Positions 8,601 to 18,599 of a stretch of DNA of 64,000 nucleotides are shown here, one piece after another (within the stretch, counting starts at the first letter, position 1; the number at the start of each line of letters is the position of its first letter). A model generated the notes under the pieces. It did not search any database and was not told where the DNA came from. It saw nothing but the letters and a program-made list of their open reading frames with translations. Location: NCBI RefSeq assembly GCF_009569385.1, contig NZ_WBOF01000003.1, positions 1-64,000 on the forward strand. Direction: 5' to 3'. Source of the DNA: Streptomyces kaniharaensis (GTDB lineage: Bacteria; Actinomycetota; Actinomycetes; Streptomycetales; Streptomycetaceae). The translations under genes and the position numbers were made by a program.

Positions 8601-8819
8601 ATTTCCCCTGGCAGCGCGAATTACAAGAAATGCCTTCTCGGATACTTCAGTGAAACCCGCTGACCGGACATCCCCCAGCTGAGGGTCTGCGGCAGAAAGC
8701 GCGTATCCAAGTCACCGGTCTGGCCGGTCCACCGACGCCGACCAGGCTCGTCAGCCGCTGACCGAGTGGTCCAGACAAGATCGCGATCAAGGCCATTTCC
8801 CCCACCACGGCTACTCAGG

Positions 8820-9540
8820 TCACACCCTGCGGCCCCTCGCCGGGTAGGGCTTGGCGTGCAGCACGCGGTCCTCCCACCACGGATCGTCCGGAGCGGAGAC
8901 CAGGGCTGCCACCTGCTCGCGCCTGGTCGGGGCGGGCAGCACCAGCGGCCCCAGCTCCTTCTCCTCTCGGTCGCTGGCGCACTGCGGGCACTCCAGCCGG
9001 TCCGGCCGGGCCTTCTCCCGCAGCTCCAGCTTCAAGCCCGCCTTCCCGCCGATCGAGCCCCGGCACGTCCAGCACGGGCGCAGCGCGGCGTTGGCTGTAC
9101 GGGCGGCTTCCAGCTGGTCTTCGGCCTCCCGTTCCAGGCGCTCCTCTCGGTCCTGGTGGCAGGGCCAGCAGCGGCCGCCGGGGCGGCGGGTCCACTCGAC
9201 CTGTCCCGGGCGGCCGTACTCCCAGGTGCTCTCCTCCTCCGGCACGTTCCCGCAGTCGATGCAGACCAGGGAGTCCATCAGCTCCTGGTGGGCCTTGTGC
9301 TGCTCGTCTTCGCGGGCGGCCTGGCGCTGGTCGTAGGCGGCCCGGTTGTCCGGGTTCTCCAGGGCCTCGATGAGGGAGTGCCGGCCCGAGCGGCCGAAGC
9401 GCCACCACACAGGCCCGAGCGGCCCGTGCTCGGCCAGCAGCTCCAGGGTGGTCGCGACGATGGGCACCGCGTCGTCGTACTCGCGCCACCCGTCATCGTT
9501 GTAGTCCCGGACCTCCCTGCACCACCGGCCGAGCCAGCAG
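8820..9540 (-). pseudogene. CxxC zinc-ribbon family gene, copy 2, 5'-truncated
   Basis: This copy is open through its body: DDAVPIVATTLELLAEHGPL, GRSGRHSLIEALENPDNRAA, CIDC, a CWPC knuckle followed by an acidic helix (ERLEREAEDQLEAA), CWTC with RGSIGG, CPQC, and the tail ARGRRV. Four CxxC pairs suggest two structural zinc ions. A GTG at 9467 permits a 215-residue product, but homology to copies 1 and 3 continues upstream to about 9530. There it meets the truncated 2Fe-2S gene head to head, so the true 5' end appears lost. The family is unrecognised; no DNA-binding or enzymatic motif is visible. Confidence 0.65.
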
Positions 9541-9895
9541 GCGGCGGGTGCTGAGCTGCCTGACGCTCGCGGTCACCCAGGACGGCGCCGAGGTCGTCAC
9601 CGCCGAAGGGCTCGCCGCCGACGGCGGCCTGCATCCGGTGCAGAGCGCCTTCATCGACTGCGACGCGCTCCAGTGCGGCTACTGCACCCCGGGGCAGGTG
9701 GTCTCCGCGGTCGGGGCGCTCGAGGAGTTCGCGGAGGGCTGGCCGAGCGCCGTCACCGAGGGGCTGGGGGCGGCGTCGCGGCTGGATCGCGCCGAGGTGG
9801 CCGAGCGGATGAGCGGCAACCTGTGCCGCTGCGGGGCCTACGTCAACATCGTGGCCGCCATCCGTCAGGCGGCCGGCACGGAGGTGGCCGGGTGA
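9541..9895 (+). pseudogene. 2Fe-2S subunit of a xanthine dehydrogenase-type enzyme, 5' end missing
   Basis: The reading frame starts abruptly at RRVLSCLTLAV, the middle of a YagT/PaoA-like iron-sulfur subunit. The C-terminal 2Fe-2S domain is intact, with CGYCTPGQ and CRCGAY cysteines. The N-terminal plant-ferredoxin cluster domain (about 100 residues) is absent, replaced by the zinc-ribbon copy on the other strand. An ATG- or GTG-initiated C-terminal fragment of about 115 residues could still be made, but could not carry both clusters. The stop overlaps the next start (GTGA), as in intact operons of this type. Confidence 0.85.
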
Positions 9896-10897
9896 AACCG
9901 TTCGAGTACCTCGGCCCCGCCGACGCCGCGGCCGCCGTGCGCAGCGTCGCTGGGAATCCGGGCGCGGTGTTCCTCGGCGGCGGCACGAACCTGGTGGACC
10001 ACCTCAAGCTGGGCGTCATCGAACCCGCTCTGGTCGTCGGCCTCGCCGGTGTCCTGTCCGCCGAGGTCGAGGAGCTCGGCGGCGGCGCCCTCAGGATCGG
10101 CGCGGGTGTCAGCAACAGCGAGCTGGCCGCGGACCCGCCGGGTGCGCGAGCGGTTCCCGGTGCTGTCGCAGGCGCTGCTGTCGGGTGCGTCGGGGCAGTT
10201 GCGCAACATGGCCACCGTCGGCGGCAACCCGCTGCAGCGCACGCGCTGCGTCTACTTCCAGGACGTCACGACGCCGTGCAACAAGCGGGAGCCGGGCTCG
10301 GGCTGTTCCGCGATCGGGGGGTGGACCCGTAACCACGCGGTCCTCGGCGCGTCCGAGCACTGCATCGCGGTCCACCCGTCCGACATGGCCGTGGCGATGG
10401 CCGCGCTGGAGGCGCGGGTGCGGGTGCTCGGTCCGGACGGCGAGCGCACGATCCCCTTCGTCGACCTGCACCGGCTGCCCGGCGACACTCCCGAGCGCGA
10501 CACGGTGCTCGAGCACGGTGAGCTGATCACCGCGATCGACCTGCCGGCGCAGCCCATCGCCCGCCGATCGGCCTACCGCAAGGTGCGCGACCGCGCCTCG
10601 TACGCGTTCGCCCTGGTCAGCGTGGCCGCGGCGGTCAACGTCGAAAACGGCGTGATCGTGAACGCGCGCGTCGCGTTCGGCGGCGTCGCGCACGCGCCCT
10701 GGCGTGCGTACCGGGCGGAGGAGGTGCTGCGGGGCTCCCCGGCGTCGGAGCGGAGCTACCGGGCCGCCGCGGACGCGGAACTCGCCGGTGCCCGGCCGGC
10801 CGAGGGGCTGGACGGCGGCAACGCGTTCAAGATCCCCCTGCTGCGCCGCACCCTCGCCGCCACCTTGCGCGGCCTGGCAGGAGCGGACGCCCTATGA
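9892..10897 (+). pseudogene. FAD subunit of a xanthine dehydrogenase-type enzyme, frameshifted
   Basis: YagS/PaoB-like FAD-binding subunit of a molybdenum hydroxylase. The front (VKPFEYLGPADAAAAV, FLGGGTNLVDHLKLGV) and the rear (GASGQLRNMATVGGNPLQ, CNKREPGSGC, SEHCIAVHPSDMAVA) are both well conserved but lie in different frames. Expected sequence around ELAADPRVRERFP is broken by one extra C within 10134-10139. Either a real frameshift or a base-call error; together with the beheaded upstream subunit, decay is more likely. The four-cysteine region typical of YagS (4Fe-4S) is present. Confidence 0.8.
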
Positions 10898-13002
10898 CGT
10901 TCCCGAACGAACCGGAGGCCGTCGGCCGCGATCTGCCCCGCCGGGACGGGGCCGTCAAGGTCCTGGGCACCGCCGCCTACGCCGGTGAGGCTCCGTCGGC
11001 GGACGCCGCCTACCTGCACGCCGTCCAGGCCACGATCGCCCGGGGACGCGTCACGGAGCTGGACACCGCCGCCGCCGAGGCACTGGACGGTGTGGTCGCG
11101 GTGCTCACCCCCGCCACCGCGGAGCGCCTGGCCTCCACCGAGGACCGGGAGCTGGCGGTCCTGCAGGACGAGGAGGTCGCCTTCCGGGGCCAGGTCGTCG
11201 CCTTGGTCGTCGCCGATAGCTCCGAGGTGGCGCGGCATGCGGCCGCGCTCGTCCGGGTCGGCTACGCGCAGCAGGCGCACGACGCCGAGCTGCGGGCCGA
11301 CCGCGACGACCTGTACGTGCCCGAGACGGTGAACCCGGACTTTCCCGCCGATACCGCCGAGGGCGATGTCGACACCGCGATGGCGGCCGCGGAGGTGACC
11401 GTCGACGAGACGTACACCACGGCGATGTACCACAACAACCCGATGGAGCCGCACGCCACGGCGGCCCGGTGGGATCCGGCGGGCGACGGGTTCCTCACGC
11501 TGTGGGACTCCACACAGGGCGTCCATCCGACGCGGGCCGTCCTGGCGTCGCTGTTCGGTCTGGACGAGGAGCGGGTGCGGGTCGTCTGCCCGTACGTCGG
11601 CGGGGGGTTCGGGTCCAAGGGGCAGCCGCACGTCAACGTGGTGCTCGCCGCGATGGCGGCGCGCGCCGTCCCCGGCCGGGCGGTGCGGATGGCCCTGACG
11701 CGGCAGCAGATGTTCTCCCTTGCCGGCTACCGCACGCCGACCATCCAGCGGTGCCGCCTTGGTGCCGACCGGGGCGGCAGGCTCACCGCCCTCGCGGTCG
11801 ACGTCGTGGAACAGACGTCGCGCATCAAGGAGTTCGCCGAGCAGACGGGTGTGCCCGCGCGCATGATGTACGCCTCGGCGAACCGGCGGACCACGCACCG
11901 GCTCGCCGCCCTCGACGTCCCGGTGCCGTCCTGGATGCGCGCTCCCGGCGAGTGCCCGGGCATGTTCGGCCCCGAGGTGGCCCTGGACGAGCTGGCCGAG
12001 CGCCTGGGCCTGGACCCGATCGAGCTGCGGATCCGCAACGAGCCCGAGGTCGAGCCCGGCTCGGGCAAGCCCTTCTCCAGCCGCGACCTCGTCGGCTGCC
12101 TGCGGGAGGGCGCGGTGCGGTTCGGCTGGTCGGAGCGCGACCCGCGGCCGGGTGTGCGCCGCCACGGCGACTGGCTGGTCGGCACGGGCGTCGCGGCCTC
12201 CACCTACCCGGTCAACCGGATGCCGTACTCGACGGCGACGATCCGGTGGGAAGGGCAGCGCTACGTCGCCGAGATCGGCGCGGCCGACCTCGGCACCGGG
12301 ACGTGGACCACGCTGGCGCAGATCGCCGCGGACACGCTCGGCGTGCCGGTGGCCCTCGTGGACGCGCGGATCGGCGACACCGACTATCCGGTGGCGTCGG
12401 TGGCCGGGGGTTCCTCGGGCATGACGACGTGGGGCTCGGCCGTGGTGGAGGCCGCGCGCGCCTTCCGTGACAAGTACGGGGACGAGCCGCAGGACGGGTC
12501 CGAGGCGTCCGGCGCCGTCGGGCCCCCCGACGACCGCTACGCGATGCACGCCTTCGGGGCGCAGTTCGCCGAGGCGCACGTCCACGCCGACACGGGCGAG
12601 GTGCGGGTGCCGCGTCTGCTGGGCGTGTTCGCCGCGGGCCGGATCATCAACCCGCGCACGGCGCGGTCGCAGTTCATCGGCGGGATGACGATGGGGCTGT
12701 CCATGGCGCTGCACGAGAACAGCGTGCTCGACCCCCGCACCGGTCACGTCGTCAACCACGACTTCGCCGAGTACCACATCGCGGCCAACGCGGACGTCGA
12801 GGAGATCGAGGCGCACTGGCTCCCCGAGCACGACCCCCACGTCAACGCGATGGGGTCCAAGGGCATCGGGGAGATCGGCATCGTCGGCACGGCCGCTGCG
12901 GTGTCGAACGCGGTGTGGCACGCCTGCGGCGTGCGCGTACGGGACCTGCCGATCACACTGGACAAGGTGCTGCACGCGTTGGAGGAGCGGCCCGGGCGGT
13001 GA
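10894..13002 (+). CDS. Molybdopterin-binding subunit of a xanthine dehydrogenase-type enzyme
   Basis: This 702-residue YagR/PaoC-like catalytic subunit shows GTAAYAGE near the N terminus, VGGGFGSKGQPH (cofactor loop), RAPGE and the active-site glutamate in GSKGIGEIG near the C terminus. E. coli PaoC is about 730 residues, so it is slightly short, mainly around residues 525-545. ATGA overlap links it to the FAD subunit. Such enzymes oxidise aldehydes or purine-like substrates using molybdenum cytosine dinucleotide cofactor. With the other two subunits broken upstream, this protein is probably non-functional even though its own frame is open. Confidence 0.85.
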   Translation: MTFPNEPEAVGRDLPRRDGAVKVLGTAAYAGEAPSADAAYLHAVQATIARGRVTELDTAAAEALDGVVAVLTPATAERLASTEDRELAVLQDEEVAFRGQVVALVVADSSEVARHAAALVRVGYAQQAHDAELRADRDDLYVPETVNPDFPADTAEGDVDTAMAAAEVTVDETYTTAMYHNNPMEPHATAARWDPAGDGFLTLWDSTQGVHPTRAVLASLFGLDEERVRVVCPYVGGGFGSKGQPHVNVVLAAMAARAVPGRAVRMALTRQQMFSLAGYRTPTIQRCRLGADRGGRLTALAVDVVEQTSRIKEFAEQTGVPARMMYASANRRTTHRLAALDVPVPSWMRAPGECPGMFGPEVALDELAERLGLDPIELRIRNEPEVEPGSGKPFSSRDLVGCLREGAVRFGWSERDPRPGVRRHGDWLVGTGVAASTYPVNRMPYSTATIRWEGQRYVAEIGAADLGTGTWTTLAQIAADTLGVPVALVDARIGDTDYPVASVAGGSSGMTTWGSAVVEAARAFRDKYGDEPQDGSEASGAVGPPDDRYAMHAFGAQFAEAHVHADTGEVRVPRLLGVFAAGRIINPRTARSQFIGGMTMGLSMALHENSVLDPRTGHVVNHDFAEYHIAANADVEEIEAHWLPEHDPHVNAMGSKGIGEIGIVGTAAAVSNAVWHACGVRVRDLPITLDKVLHALEERPGR

Positions 13003-13081
13003 CCGCGCGAGGCGGCGCCAGGCCCGGGCGCCTGCCGACACAACCGCCGGGCTGTGCCGTTGGATTCGCGGGACCGTGGTG

Positions 13082-13122
13082 GAACGGGCGACGCCCGCCG
13101 TGCGGGCGGGCGTCGCCCGTTC
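13082..13122. terminator. Bidirectional terminator hairpin
   Basis: A perfect 18-bp stem (13082-13099 with 13105-13122) with a 5-nt loop lies between the convergent molybdenum-subunit and araA genes. It can terminate both transcripts. Confidence 0.85.
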
Positions 13123-13137
13123 GGGATGCGAAGGGGC

Positions 13138-14646
13138 TCACAATCCTTGGGCGAGGCGGTGGTAGGCCTGGTTCCAGCGCAGTTCCTTGGTGAACCGACG
13201 GATGTCCGTGTCGTCGTCGATCACCAGCAGCTCGACGCCGAGCATCTCGGCGAGGTCTTCCAGTTCCTCGGCCCCGAGCGCGCCGGAGAGCACGGTGTGG
13301 TGCGGCGCGCCGGCCGTCAGCCAGGCCTCGGTGGAGGTGTGCAGGTCCGGACGCGGCTTCCAGACGGCGCGGGCGACAGGCAGGCGGGGCAGCGGCGCCG
13401 GCGGCTCGACCACGTCCACCTCGTTGGCGACCAGCCGGAAACGGTGGCCCAGGTCGGCGAGGCCGACCACCACCGCGGGGCCGGGTTCGGCGTCGAAGAC
13501 CAGCCGGACCGGGTCCTCTCGCTCGCCGATGGCGAGCGGGTGGATCTCGCAGGAGGGGGTGGCCGCCGCGATGCTCGGGCAGACCTCCAGCATGTGCGCG
13601 CCGAGGATCAACTCGCGGCCGAACTCCAGGTGGTAGGTGTAGTCCTCCATGAAGGAGGTGCCGCCGGCCAGTCCGGTGGCGGCCGCCTTGAGGGTGCGCA
13701 GCAGGGTGGCGGTCTTCCAGTCGCCTTCGCCGCCGAAGCCGTAGCCGTCGGCCATCAGTCGCTGTACGGCGAGGCCGGGCAGTTGGCGCAGTCCGCCGAG
13801 GTCCTCGAAGTTGGTGGTGAAGGCCCGGAAGCCGCCCTGCTCCAGGAAGCCGCGCAGGCCGAGCTCGATCCGTGCCGCGTAGCGCAGCGACTCGTGGCAC
13901 TCCCCTTCGGCCCGCAGTTCGGGTGCGAGGCGGTAGCTGTCCTCGTACTCCTTGACCAGCGCGGTGACAGCGCCGTCGTCCGCCGCGTCGACGGCGGCGA
14001 CGAGGTCGTTGACGCCGTAGGTGTTGACGGAGACGCCGAAGCGGAGCTGGGCCTCGACCTTGTCGCCCTCGGTGACGGCGACGTCGCGCATGTTGTCGCC
14101 GAAGCGGGCGAGCTTGAGGCTGCGCAGTTCGGCGCGGCCGGCGGCGGCGCGGGCCCAGGTGGCGATCCTGGAGGAGACGGCCGGATCGGTGACGTGTCCG
14201 GCGACGGTCTTGCGGGGGACGCCGAGGCGGGACTGGATGTAGCCGAACTCGCGGTCGCCGTGGGCGGCCTGGTTCAGGTTCATGAAGTCCATGTCGATGG
14301 TCTGCCAGGGCAGTTCGACGTTGGCCTGGGTGTGCAGGTGGAGCAGCGGCTTCTGCAGGGCGTCGAGGCCGGCGATCCACATCTTCGCCGGGGAGAAGGT
14401 GTGCATCCAGGCGATCAGGCCGATGCAGTCGTCCGCGGAATTGGCTTCCAGGCAGACCCGGCGGATCGCGGCGGCGTCGGTGAGGACGGGCTTCCAGACG
14501 GTCTCGACCGGTACCGCGGCATCGCCGTCCAGAGCCTCGGCGATCCGCTGCGACTGCTCCGCGACCTGGCGCAGCGTCTTCTCGCCGTAGAGTCCCTGGC
14601 TGCCGGTCAGGAACCAGACCTGGCGGCCCTCCAGTGGCTTCTTCAC
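13138..14646 (-). CDS. araA: L-arabinose isomerase
   Basis: This 502-residue cytoplasmic enzyme converts L-arabinose to L-ribulose; family length is about 500. The sequence is collinear with Ara[21 protein letters not shown] at the N terminus, [14 protein letters not shown], the manganese/catalytic region with [18 protein letters not shown] and [10 protein letters not shown], and GAPHHTVLS near the C terminus. The two glutamates and two histidines of the active site are present. GTG 14646 is chosen because GAGGAG lies 7 nt upstream. It is the last gene of araB-araD-araA and is followed by a strong terminator. Confidence 0.96.
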   Translation of the reverse strand: MKKPLEGRQVWFLTGSQGLYGEKTLRQVAEQSQRIAEALDGDAAVPVETVWKPVLTDAAAIRRVCLEANSADDCIGLIAWMHTFSPAKMWIAGLDALQKPLLHLHTQANVELPWQTIDMDFMNLNQAAHGDREFGYIQSRLGVPRKTVAGHVTDPAVSSRIATWARAAAGRAELRSLKLARFGDNMRDVAVTEGDKVEAQLRFGVSVNTYGVNDLVAAVDAADDGAVTALVKEYEDSYRLAPELRAEGECHESLRYAARIELGLRGFLEQGGFRAFTTNFEDLGGLRQLPGLAVQRLMADGYGFGGEGDWKTATLLRTLKAAATGLAGGTSFMEDYTYHLEFGRELILGAHMLEVCPSIAAATPSCEIHPLAIGEREDPVRLVFDAEPGPAVVVGLADLGHRFRLVANEVDVVEPPAPLPRLPVARAVWKPRPDLHTSTEAWLTAGAPHHTVLSGALGAEELEDLAEMLGVELLVIDDDTDIRRFTKELRWNQAYHRLAQGL

Positions 14647-14657
14647 GGGGTGGCTCC

Positions 14658-15326
14658 TCACCGGGCCTGGGGCTGGCCGTAGACGTTCTGGTAGCGGAAG
14701 TTGAGGCTGTCGATGTCGGCCTGCGCGATCGGCAGGGGCTCGCCGAGCTGGCGGGAGAGGTGGACGGTGCGGGTCACGTCCTCGCACATCACGGCGGCCT
14801 TGACGGCGGCCTTGGCGTCCTTGCCGATGGTGAAGACGCCGTGGTTCTGCATCAGGACGGCGGGTGAGCGGTGGCCCTTGAGGGTGTCCACGATGCCCCG
14901 GCCGATCGAGTCGTCGCCGATCAGCGCGAACGGGCCGACCGGGATCTCGGCGCCGAACTCGTCGGCCATCGCGGTGAGGACGCAGGGGACGGCCTCGCCG
15001 CGGGCGGCCCAGGCGCAGGCGTAGGTGGAGTGGGTGTGGACCACCCCGCCGACGTCGGGCAGATGGCGGTAGACGTAGGCATGCGCGGCGGTGTCGGAGG
15101 ACGGCGCGTGGTCGCCCTCGACCACGTTGCCGTCCAGGTCGCAGACGATCATGTTCTGCGGCGACAGTTCGTCGTAGGAGACGCCGCTCGGCTTGATGAC
15201 GAGCAGTTCCTCGCCGGGGACGCGGGCGGAGACGTTGCCGGCAGTCCAGACCACTAGGTTGTAGCGGACCAGTTCCTGGTGCAGGTCGCTGACCTGGCGG
15301 CGGACGGCGTCGATGGTCGCGTTCAC
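14658..15326 (-). CDS. araD: L-ribulose-5-phosphate 4-epimerase
   Basis: This 222-residue class II aldolase-fold enzyme interconverts L-ribulose 5-phosphate and D-xylulose 5-phosphate, the last step of bacterial arabinose catabolism. The zinc-binding VHTHSTYA motif (about residues 94-101) and the later histidine in LMQNHGVF are present, as is the N-terminal TAGNVSAR phosphate loop. The GTG start overlaps the araB stop by 4 bp (GTGA), implying translational coupling. araA follows after 11 bp. Confidence 0.95.
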   Translation of the reverse strand: MNATIDAVRRQVSDLHQELVRYNLVVWTAGNVSARVPGEELLVIKPSGVSYDELSPQNMIVCDLDGNVVEGDHAPSSDTAAHAYVYRHLPDVGGVVHTHSTYACAWAARGEAVPCVLTAMADEFGAEIPVGPFALIGDDSIGRGIVDTLKGHRSPAVLMQNHGVFTIGKDAKAAVKAAVMCEDVTRTVHLSRQLGEPLPIAQADIDSLNFRYQNVYGQPQAR

Positions 15327-17017
15327 ATGGCCTCGCTCGGGGTGGTGAGGGCGGCGTTCCGGATGTCGCGCAGGCGGTGCAGGAGTTTGTCGGCCCCGAG
15401 ACCGAAGTGGTCATGCAGGGCGCGGTACTCGGCGAAGAGCCGGTCGTAGGTGTCGGCGGCGGCCGGGTCCGGCTGGTAGGCGCCCGGGTGGACCCGGCCC
15501 ATGGCGGCGGCCGCGGTCCGTACGTCTGGGTACGCTCCGGCGGCGACGGCGGCGTGGATCGCCGAGCCGAGCGCGGGGCCCTGCTCGGACTCGGCGACAG
15601 AGACCGGGCGGCGCAACACGTCGGCGTAGATCTGCATCAGCAGGGCGTTCTTCTTGAGGCCGCCGGTGACGATGAACTCGGTGACGGGGACGCCGCCCTG
15701 TTCCAGGGCCTCGACGATGACGCGGGTGCCGAAGGCGGTGGCCTCCAGCAGGGCCCGGTAGATCTCCTCGGGTCGGGTGGCCAGGGTGAGTCCGACGATC
15801 ACGCCGGACAGGTGGTGGTCAACCAGGGTGGAGCGGTTGCCGTTCATCCAGTCGAGTGCCACCAGGCCGTGCGCGCCGACGGGCCCGGCGGCGGCCTTGC
15901 GGGTGAGCAGCTGGTGCAGGTCCTCGCCGTTGGCCTCGGCCTCGGCCAGGTAGTCGGCGGGGACGCCCTGGCGCAGCCACCAGGCGAAGATGTCGCCGAC
16001 GGCGCTCTGGCCGGCCTCGTAGCCGTAGGAGCCGGCGACGATGCCGTCCTGGACCACGCCGCAGATGCCGGGGACGTCGGCGAGCATCGCGCCGTTGACG
16101 ACGTGGCAGGTGGATGTGCCCATGATGGCGAGGAGTTGGCCGTTGTCGACGGCGCGGGCGGCCGGTGCGGCGACGTGGGCGTCGACGTTGCCGGCGGCGA
16201 CCGCGATGCCCTCGGGCAGGCCGGTCCACTCGGCGGCCTGCGCGGTGAGCGGGCCGACCCGGGAGCCGAGCGGGGCGAGCGGGTGCTCCAGGCGGGTGCG
16301 GGCGAAGTCGGCGAAGTCGGGGTGGAGCGCGGCGAGGTAGTCCTCGCTGGGGTAGCTCCCGTCCTGATGGATGCCCTTGTAGCCGGCCGTGCAGGTGTTG
16401 CGGCTCTCGGTGCCGGTGAGCTGCCAGACGATCCAGTCGGCGGCCTCGATCCAGCGCTCGCAGGCGGCGTAGACGGCCGGGTCCTCCTCCAGAACCTGGA
16501 GTGCCTTGGCGTACTGCCACTCGGCGGAGATCCTGCCGCCGTACCGGGAGATCCACTTCTCGCCGCGGGCGTGGGCCAGCGTGTTGATCCAGTCCGCCTG
16601 GCCCTGGGCCGCGTGGTGCTTCCAGAGTTTGGGCCAGGCGTGCGGGCGGGGCGCCCATGCGGCCGTCTCGGCCAGCGGGGTGCCGTCCGCGAGCACTGGC
16701 AGGACGGTGCAGGAGGTGAAGTCGGTGGCGATCCCGATGACGTGGGCCGGGTCGATGCCGGCGGTGGCGAGCGCGGCCGGGACGGCGGTGCGCAGCACCT
16801 CCCACCAGTCCGCGGGGTGCTGCAGCGCCCAGTCGGGCGGGAGCGGCCGCCCGGTGCCGGGCAGTTCATGCTCGATGACGGCGTGCGGGTAGTCGTGAAC
16901 GGCGGTGCCCACCTCCTCGCCGTCCCGCACCCGGACCACCACGGCGCGGCCGGAGAGGGTGCCGAAGTCGACGCCGACGACATATCGGTCCGAGTCGTGC
17001 GCTGCGCGATCAGTCAC
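15323..17017 (-). CDS. araB: Ribulokinase
   Basis: This 564-residue FGGY-family kinase phosphorylates L-ribulose; E. coli AraB is 566 residues. [19 protein letters not shown] is the N-terminal phosphate loop, [14 protein letters not shown] is the adjacent motif, and the ATP domain has [13 protein letters not shown] and [23 protein letters not shown] 17017 has AAGGATGAGG upstream and gives the family length; an upstream GTG at 17053 is possible. First gene of the arabinose operon; its promoter overlaps LacI-type operators at 17210-17242. Confidence 0.95.
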   Translation of the reverse strand: MTDRAAHDSDRYVVGVDFGTLSGRAVVVRVRDGEEVGTAVHDYPHAVIEHELPGTGRPLPPDWALQHPADWWEVLRTAVPAALATAGIDPAHVIGIATDFTSCTVLPVLADGTPLAETAAWAPRPHAWPKLWKHHAAQGQADWINTLAHARGEKWISRYGGRISAEWQYAKALQVLEEDPAVYAACERWIEAADWIVWQLTGTESRNTCTAGYKGIHQDGSYPSEDYLAALHPDFADFARTRLEHPLAPLGSRVGPLTAQAAEWTGLPEGIAVAAGNVDAHVAAPAARAVDNGQLLAIMGTSTCHVVNGAMLADVPGICGVVQDGIVAGSYGYEAGQSAVGDIFAWWLRQGVPADYLAEAEANGEDLHQLLTRKAAAGPVGAHGLVALDWMNGNRSTLVDHHLSGVIVGLTLATRPEEIYRALLEATAFGTRVIVEALEQGGVPVTEFIVTGGLKKNALLMQIYADVLRRPVSVAESEQGPALGSAIHAAVAAGAYPDVRTAAAAMGRVHPGAYQPDPAAADTYDRLFAEYRALHDHFGLGADKLLHRLRDIRNAALTTPSEAM

Positions 17018-17209
17018 TTCCTCATCCTTCGTATGGGAGGCCTGAGTTGTCACCTGCCGCCGGTGCGATCCCCGACCTGGCCGGGGCGGGGACACCGGCG
17101 ACAGGGTTCGTTCCGCTGTCTCTCCCTCAGGAGGGCGGAACGAGGGGCCGCGGACCGGGCACAGGAAGCGGGAGCAGCGCCTTGGTCGAACGGAGTTGGA
17201 AGGCGTTGT

Positions 17210-17255
17210 TGTTAACGCTCACATGGAGTGTTAGCGCTAACAATTACGCTGTCAA
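17210..17255 (-). promoter_or_regulatory. araB promoter with two LacI-type operators
   Basis: On the minus strand, TTGACA (17255-17250) and TAACAC are separated by 16 bp, a good sigma-70-like promoter. The perfect palindrome TGTTAGCGCTAACA (17229-17242) fills the spacer. A second site, TGTTAACGCTCACA (17210-17223), lies at the start of transcription. Repressor bound here should block the araB-araD-araA promoter. Confidence 0.8.
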
Positions 17256-17303
17256 GAGAGTCACGGCCGGAATCGGCGAAGTCTGAAGACAGACCCCAGC
17301 ACT

Positions 17304-18335
17304 TCAACGCCGGATGGCGGGGCCCACGCTGTGCCGCAGCACCATCTCCGGGGAGATCTCCAGATGGGTGCGGGAAACGGCGCCGCCCTCCAACTCGTCG
17401 AGGAGCAGTTCAAGGGCCTTGCGGCCGAGTTCGCCGAAGTCCTGCCGCACGGTGGTCAGCGGCGGGATGAAGTAGGCAGCCTCCGGGATGTCGTCGAAGC
17501 CGACCACGCTGATGTCGTCCGGGACCGACCGGCCGGCCTCGTGCAGGGCGCGCAGCAGGCCGAGGGCCATGTGGTCGTTGGCACAGAAGACGGCGGTGAC
17601 GTCCCGCAGTCCGGCGATCCGCAGACCCGCCCGGTAGCCCGAGCGGGCGCTCCAGTCGCCGCGCTCCACTTCCGGCACGGGGGCTCCGGCCGCCCGCAGC
17701 GTGAGGCGCCACCCTTCCTCTCGGTCCTTGCTCTCCAGCCAGTTGGCCGGGCCCGCCAGGTGGTGCACGGTGCGGTGGCCCAGGTCAAGCAGGTGCCCGG
17801 TGGCCTCTCCGGCCCCGAAGCGATTGCCCACCGACACCATGGGCACCCGGCTCTGGTTGCCCGAACCGACCGCGACGAGCGGCACAGAGCTGGAGAGCCG
17901 GGCCACCGCGCTGACGGTGGAGGTCTGCGGCACGATCACGACGACGCCCTCCACCCCCTGGTCGCGCAGCCGGTCGACGGCTTCCTGGACCGAACGGCCG
18001 TCCAGGGAGCGCAGACTGGCCACGCTCACGAAGTACCCGGCGCTGCGCGCGGCCCGCTCGATGCCGTCCAGCATCGAGGCGGGCCCGTAGAGGGTCGAGT
18101 CGAAGCTCACCACGCCGAGGGTCTGCGACCGGCGGGTGACCAGGGCGCGGGCGGCGGAGTTGGGCCGGTAGTCCAGCTCCCGGATGGCCGCCAGCACCCG
18201 GTCTCGGGTGTCCGGCCGGACGTGCGGGGCGCCGTTGAGCACCCGGGACACAGTCTGGTGGGACACACCCGCCAGTTTCGCCACGTCCGCCATCACGGGC
18301 TGACGCTGTTCCGTCCCGGTGCTATCGGCTTCCAC
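17304..18335 (-). CDS. LacI-family transcriptional repressor
   Basis: This 343-residue regulator has an N-terminal helix-turn-helix, DVAKLAGVSHQTVSRVLNG (about residues 16-34), the hinge helix NSAARALVTRRS, and a periplasmic-binding-protein-like sugar domain ending DDISVVGFDDIPEAAYF. GTG 18335 is chosen with GGAGGGG 7 nt upstream. It sits between the arabinose operon and the divergent sugar importer, both of which carry matching operators. It is therefore the likely repressor, induced by arabinose or a related sugar. Effector identity is inferred from context. Confidence 0.92.
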   Translation of the reverse strand: MEADSTGTEQRQPVMADVAKLAGVSHQTVSRVLNGAPHVRPDTRDRVLAAIRELDYRPNSAARALVTRRSQTLGVVSFDSTLYGPASMLDGIERAARSAGYFVSVASLRSLDGRSVQEAVDRLRDQGVEGVVVIVPQTSTVSAVARLSSSVPLVAVGSGNQSRVPMVSVGNRFGAGEATGHLLDLGHRTVHHLAGPANWLESKDREEGWRLTLRAAGAPVPEVERGDWSARSGYRAGLRIAGLRDVTAVFCANDHMALGLLRALHEAGRSVPDDISVVGFDDIPEAAYFIPPLTTVRQDFGELGRKALELLLDELEGGAVSRTHLEISPEMVLRHSVGPAIRR

Positions 18336-18466
18336 TTGCAGTCCCCTCCATGATGTGGACCACAGTACGCGACGGGTTCCGGACCGCCCCGTAGCCCGTG
18401 GAAGCTGGCGGCGGCCGAACCCTCCGGCGTTGCCGTCCGTCGGGAACCGAACCGTGATTCCAGCTC

Positions 18467-18494
18467 TTGACGGCTTCATTGTGAACGTTAACAT
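18467..18494 (+). promoter_or_regulatory. Sugar importer promoter with LacI-type operator
   Basis: TTGACG (18467-18472) and TAACAT (18489-18494) are 16 bp apart. The operator TGTGAACGTTAACA (18480-18493) overlaps the spacer and -10. Its reverse complement differs at one position from the sites at 17210 and 26730, so the same repressor should act here. Confidence 0.8.
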
Positions 18495-18599
18495 TCATGT
18501 CACACCAGGCCGAGCCCTGCAGCCGCTGCTTTCCTCGATCCCGGGGGCCGCTCCCGGCCGGCCCCTCTGCACCGGTCGCGGAACATCACTGGAGGAACT

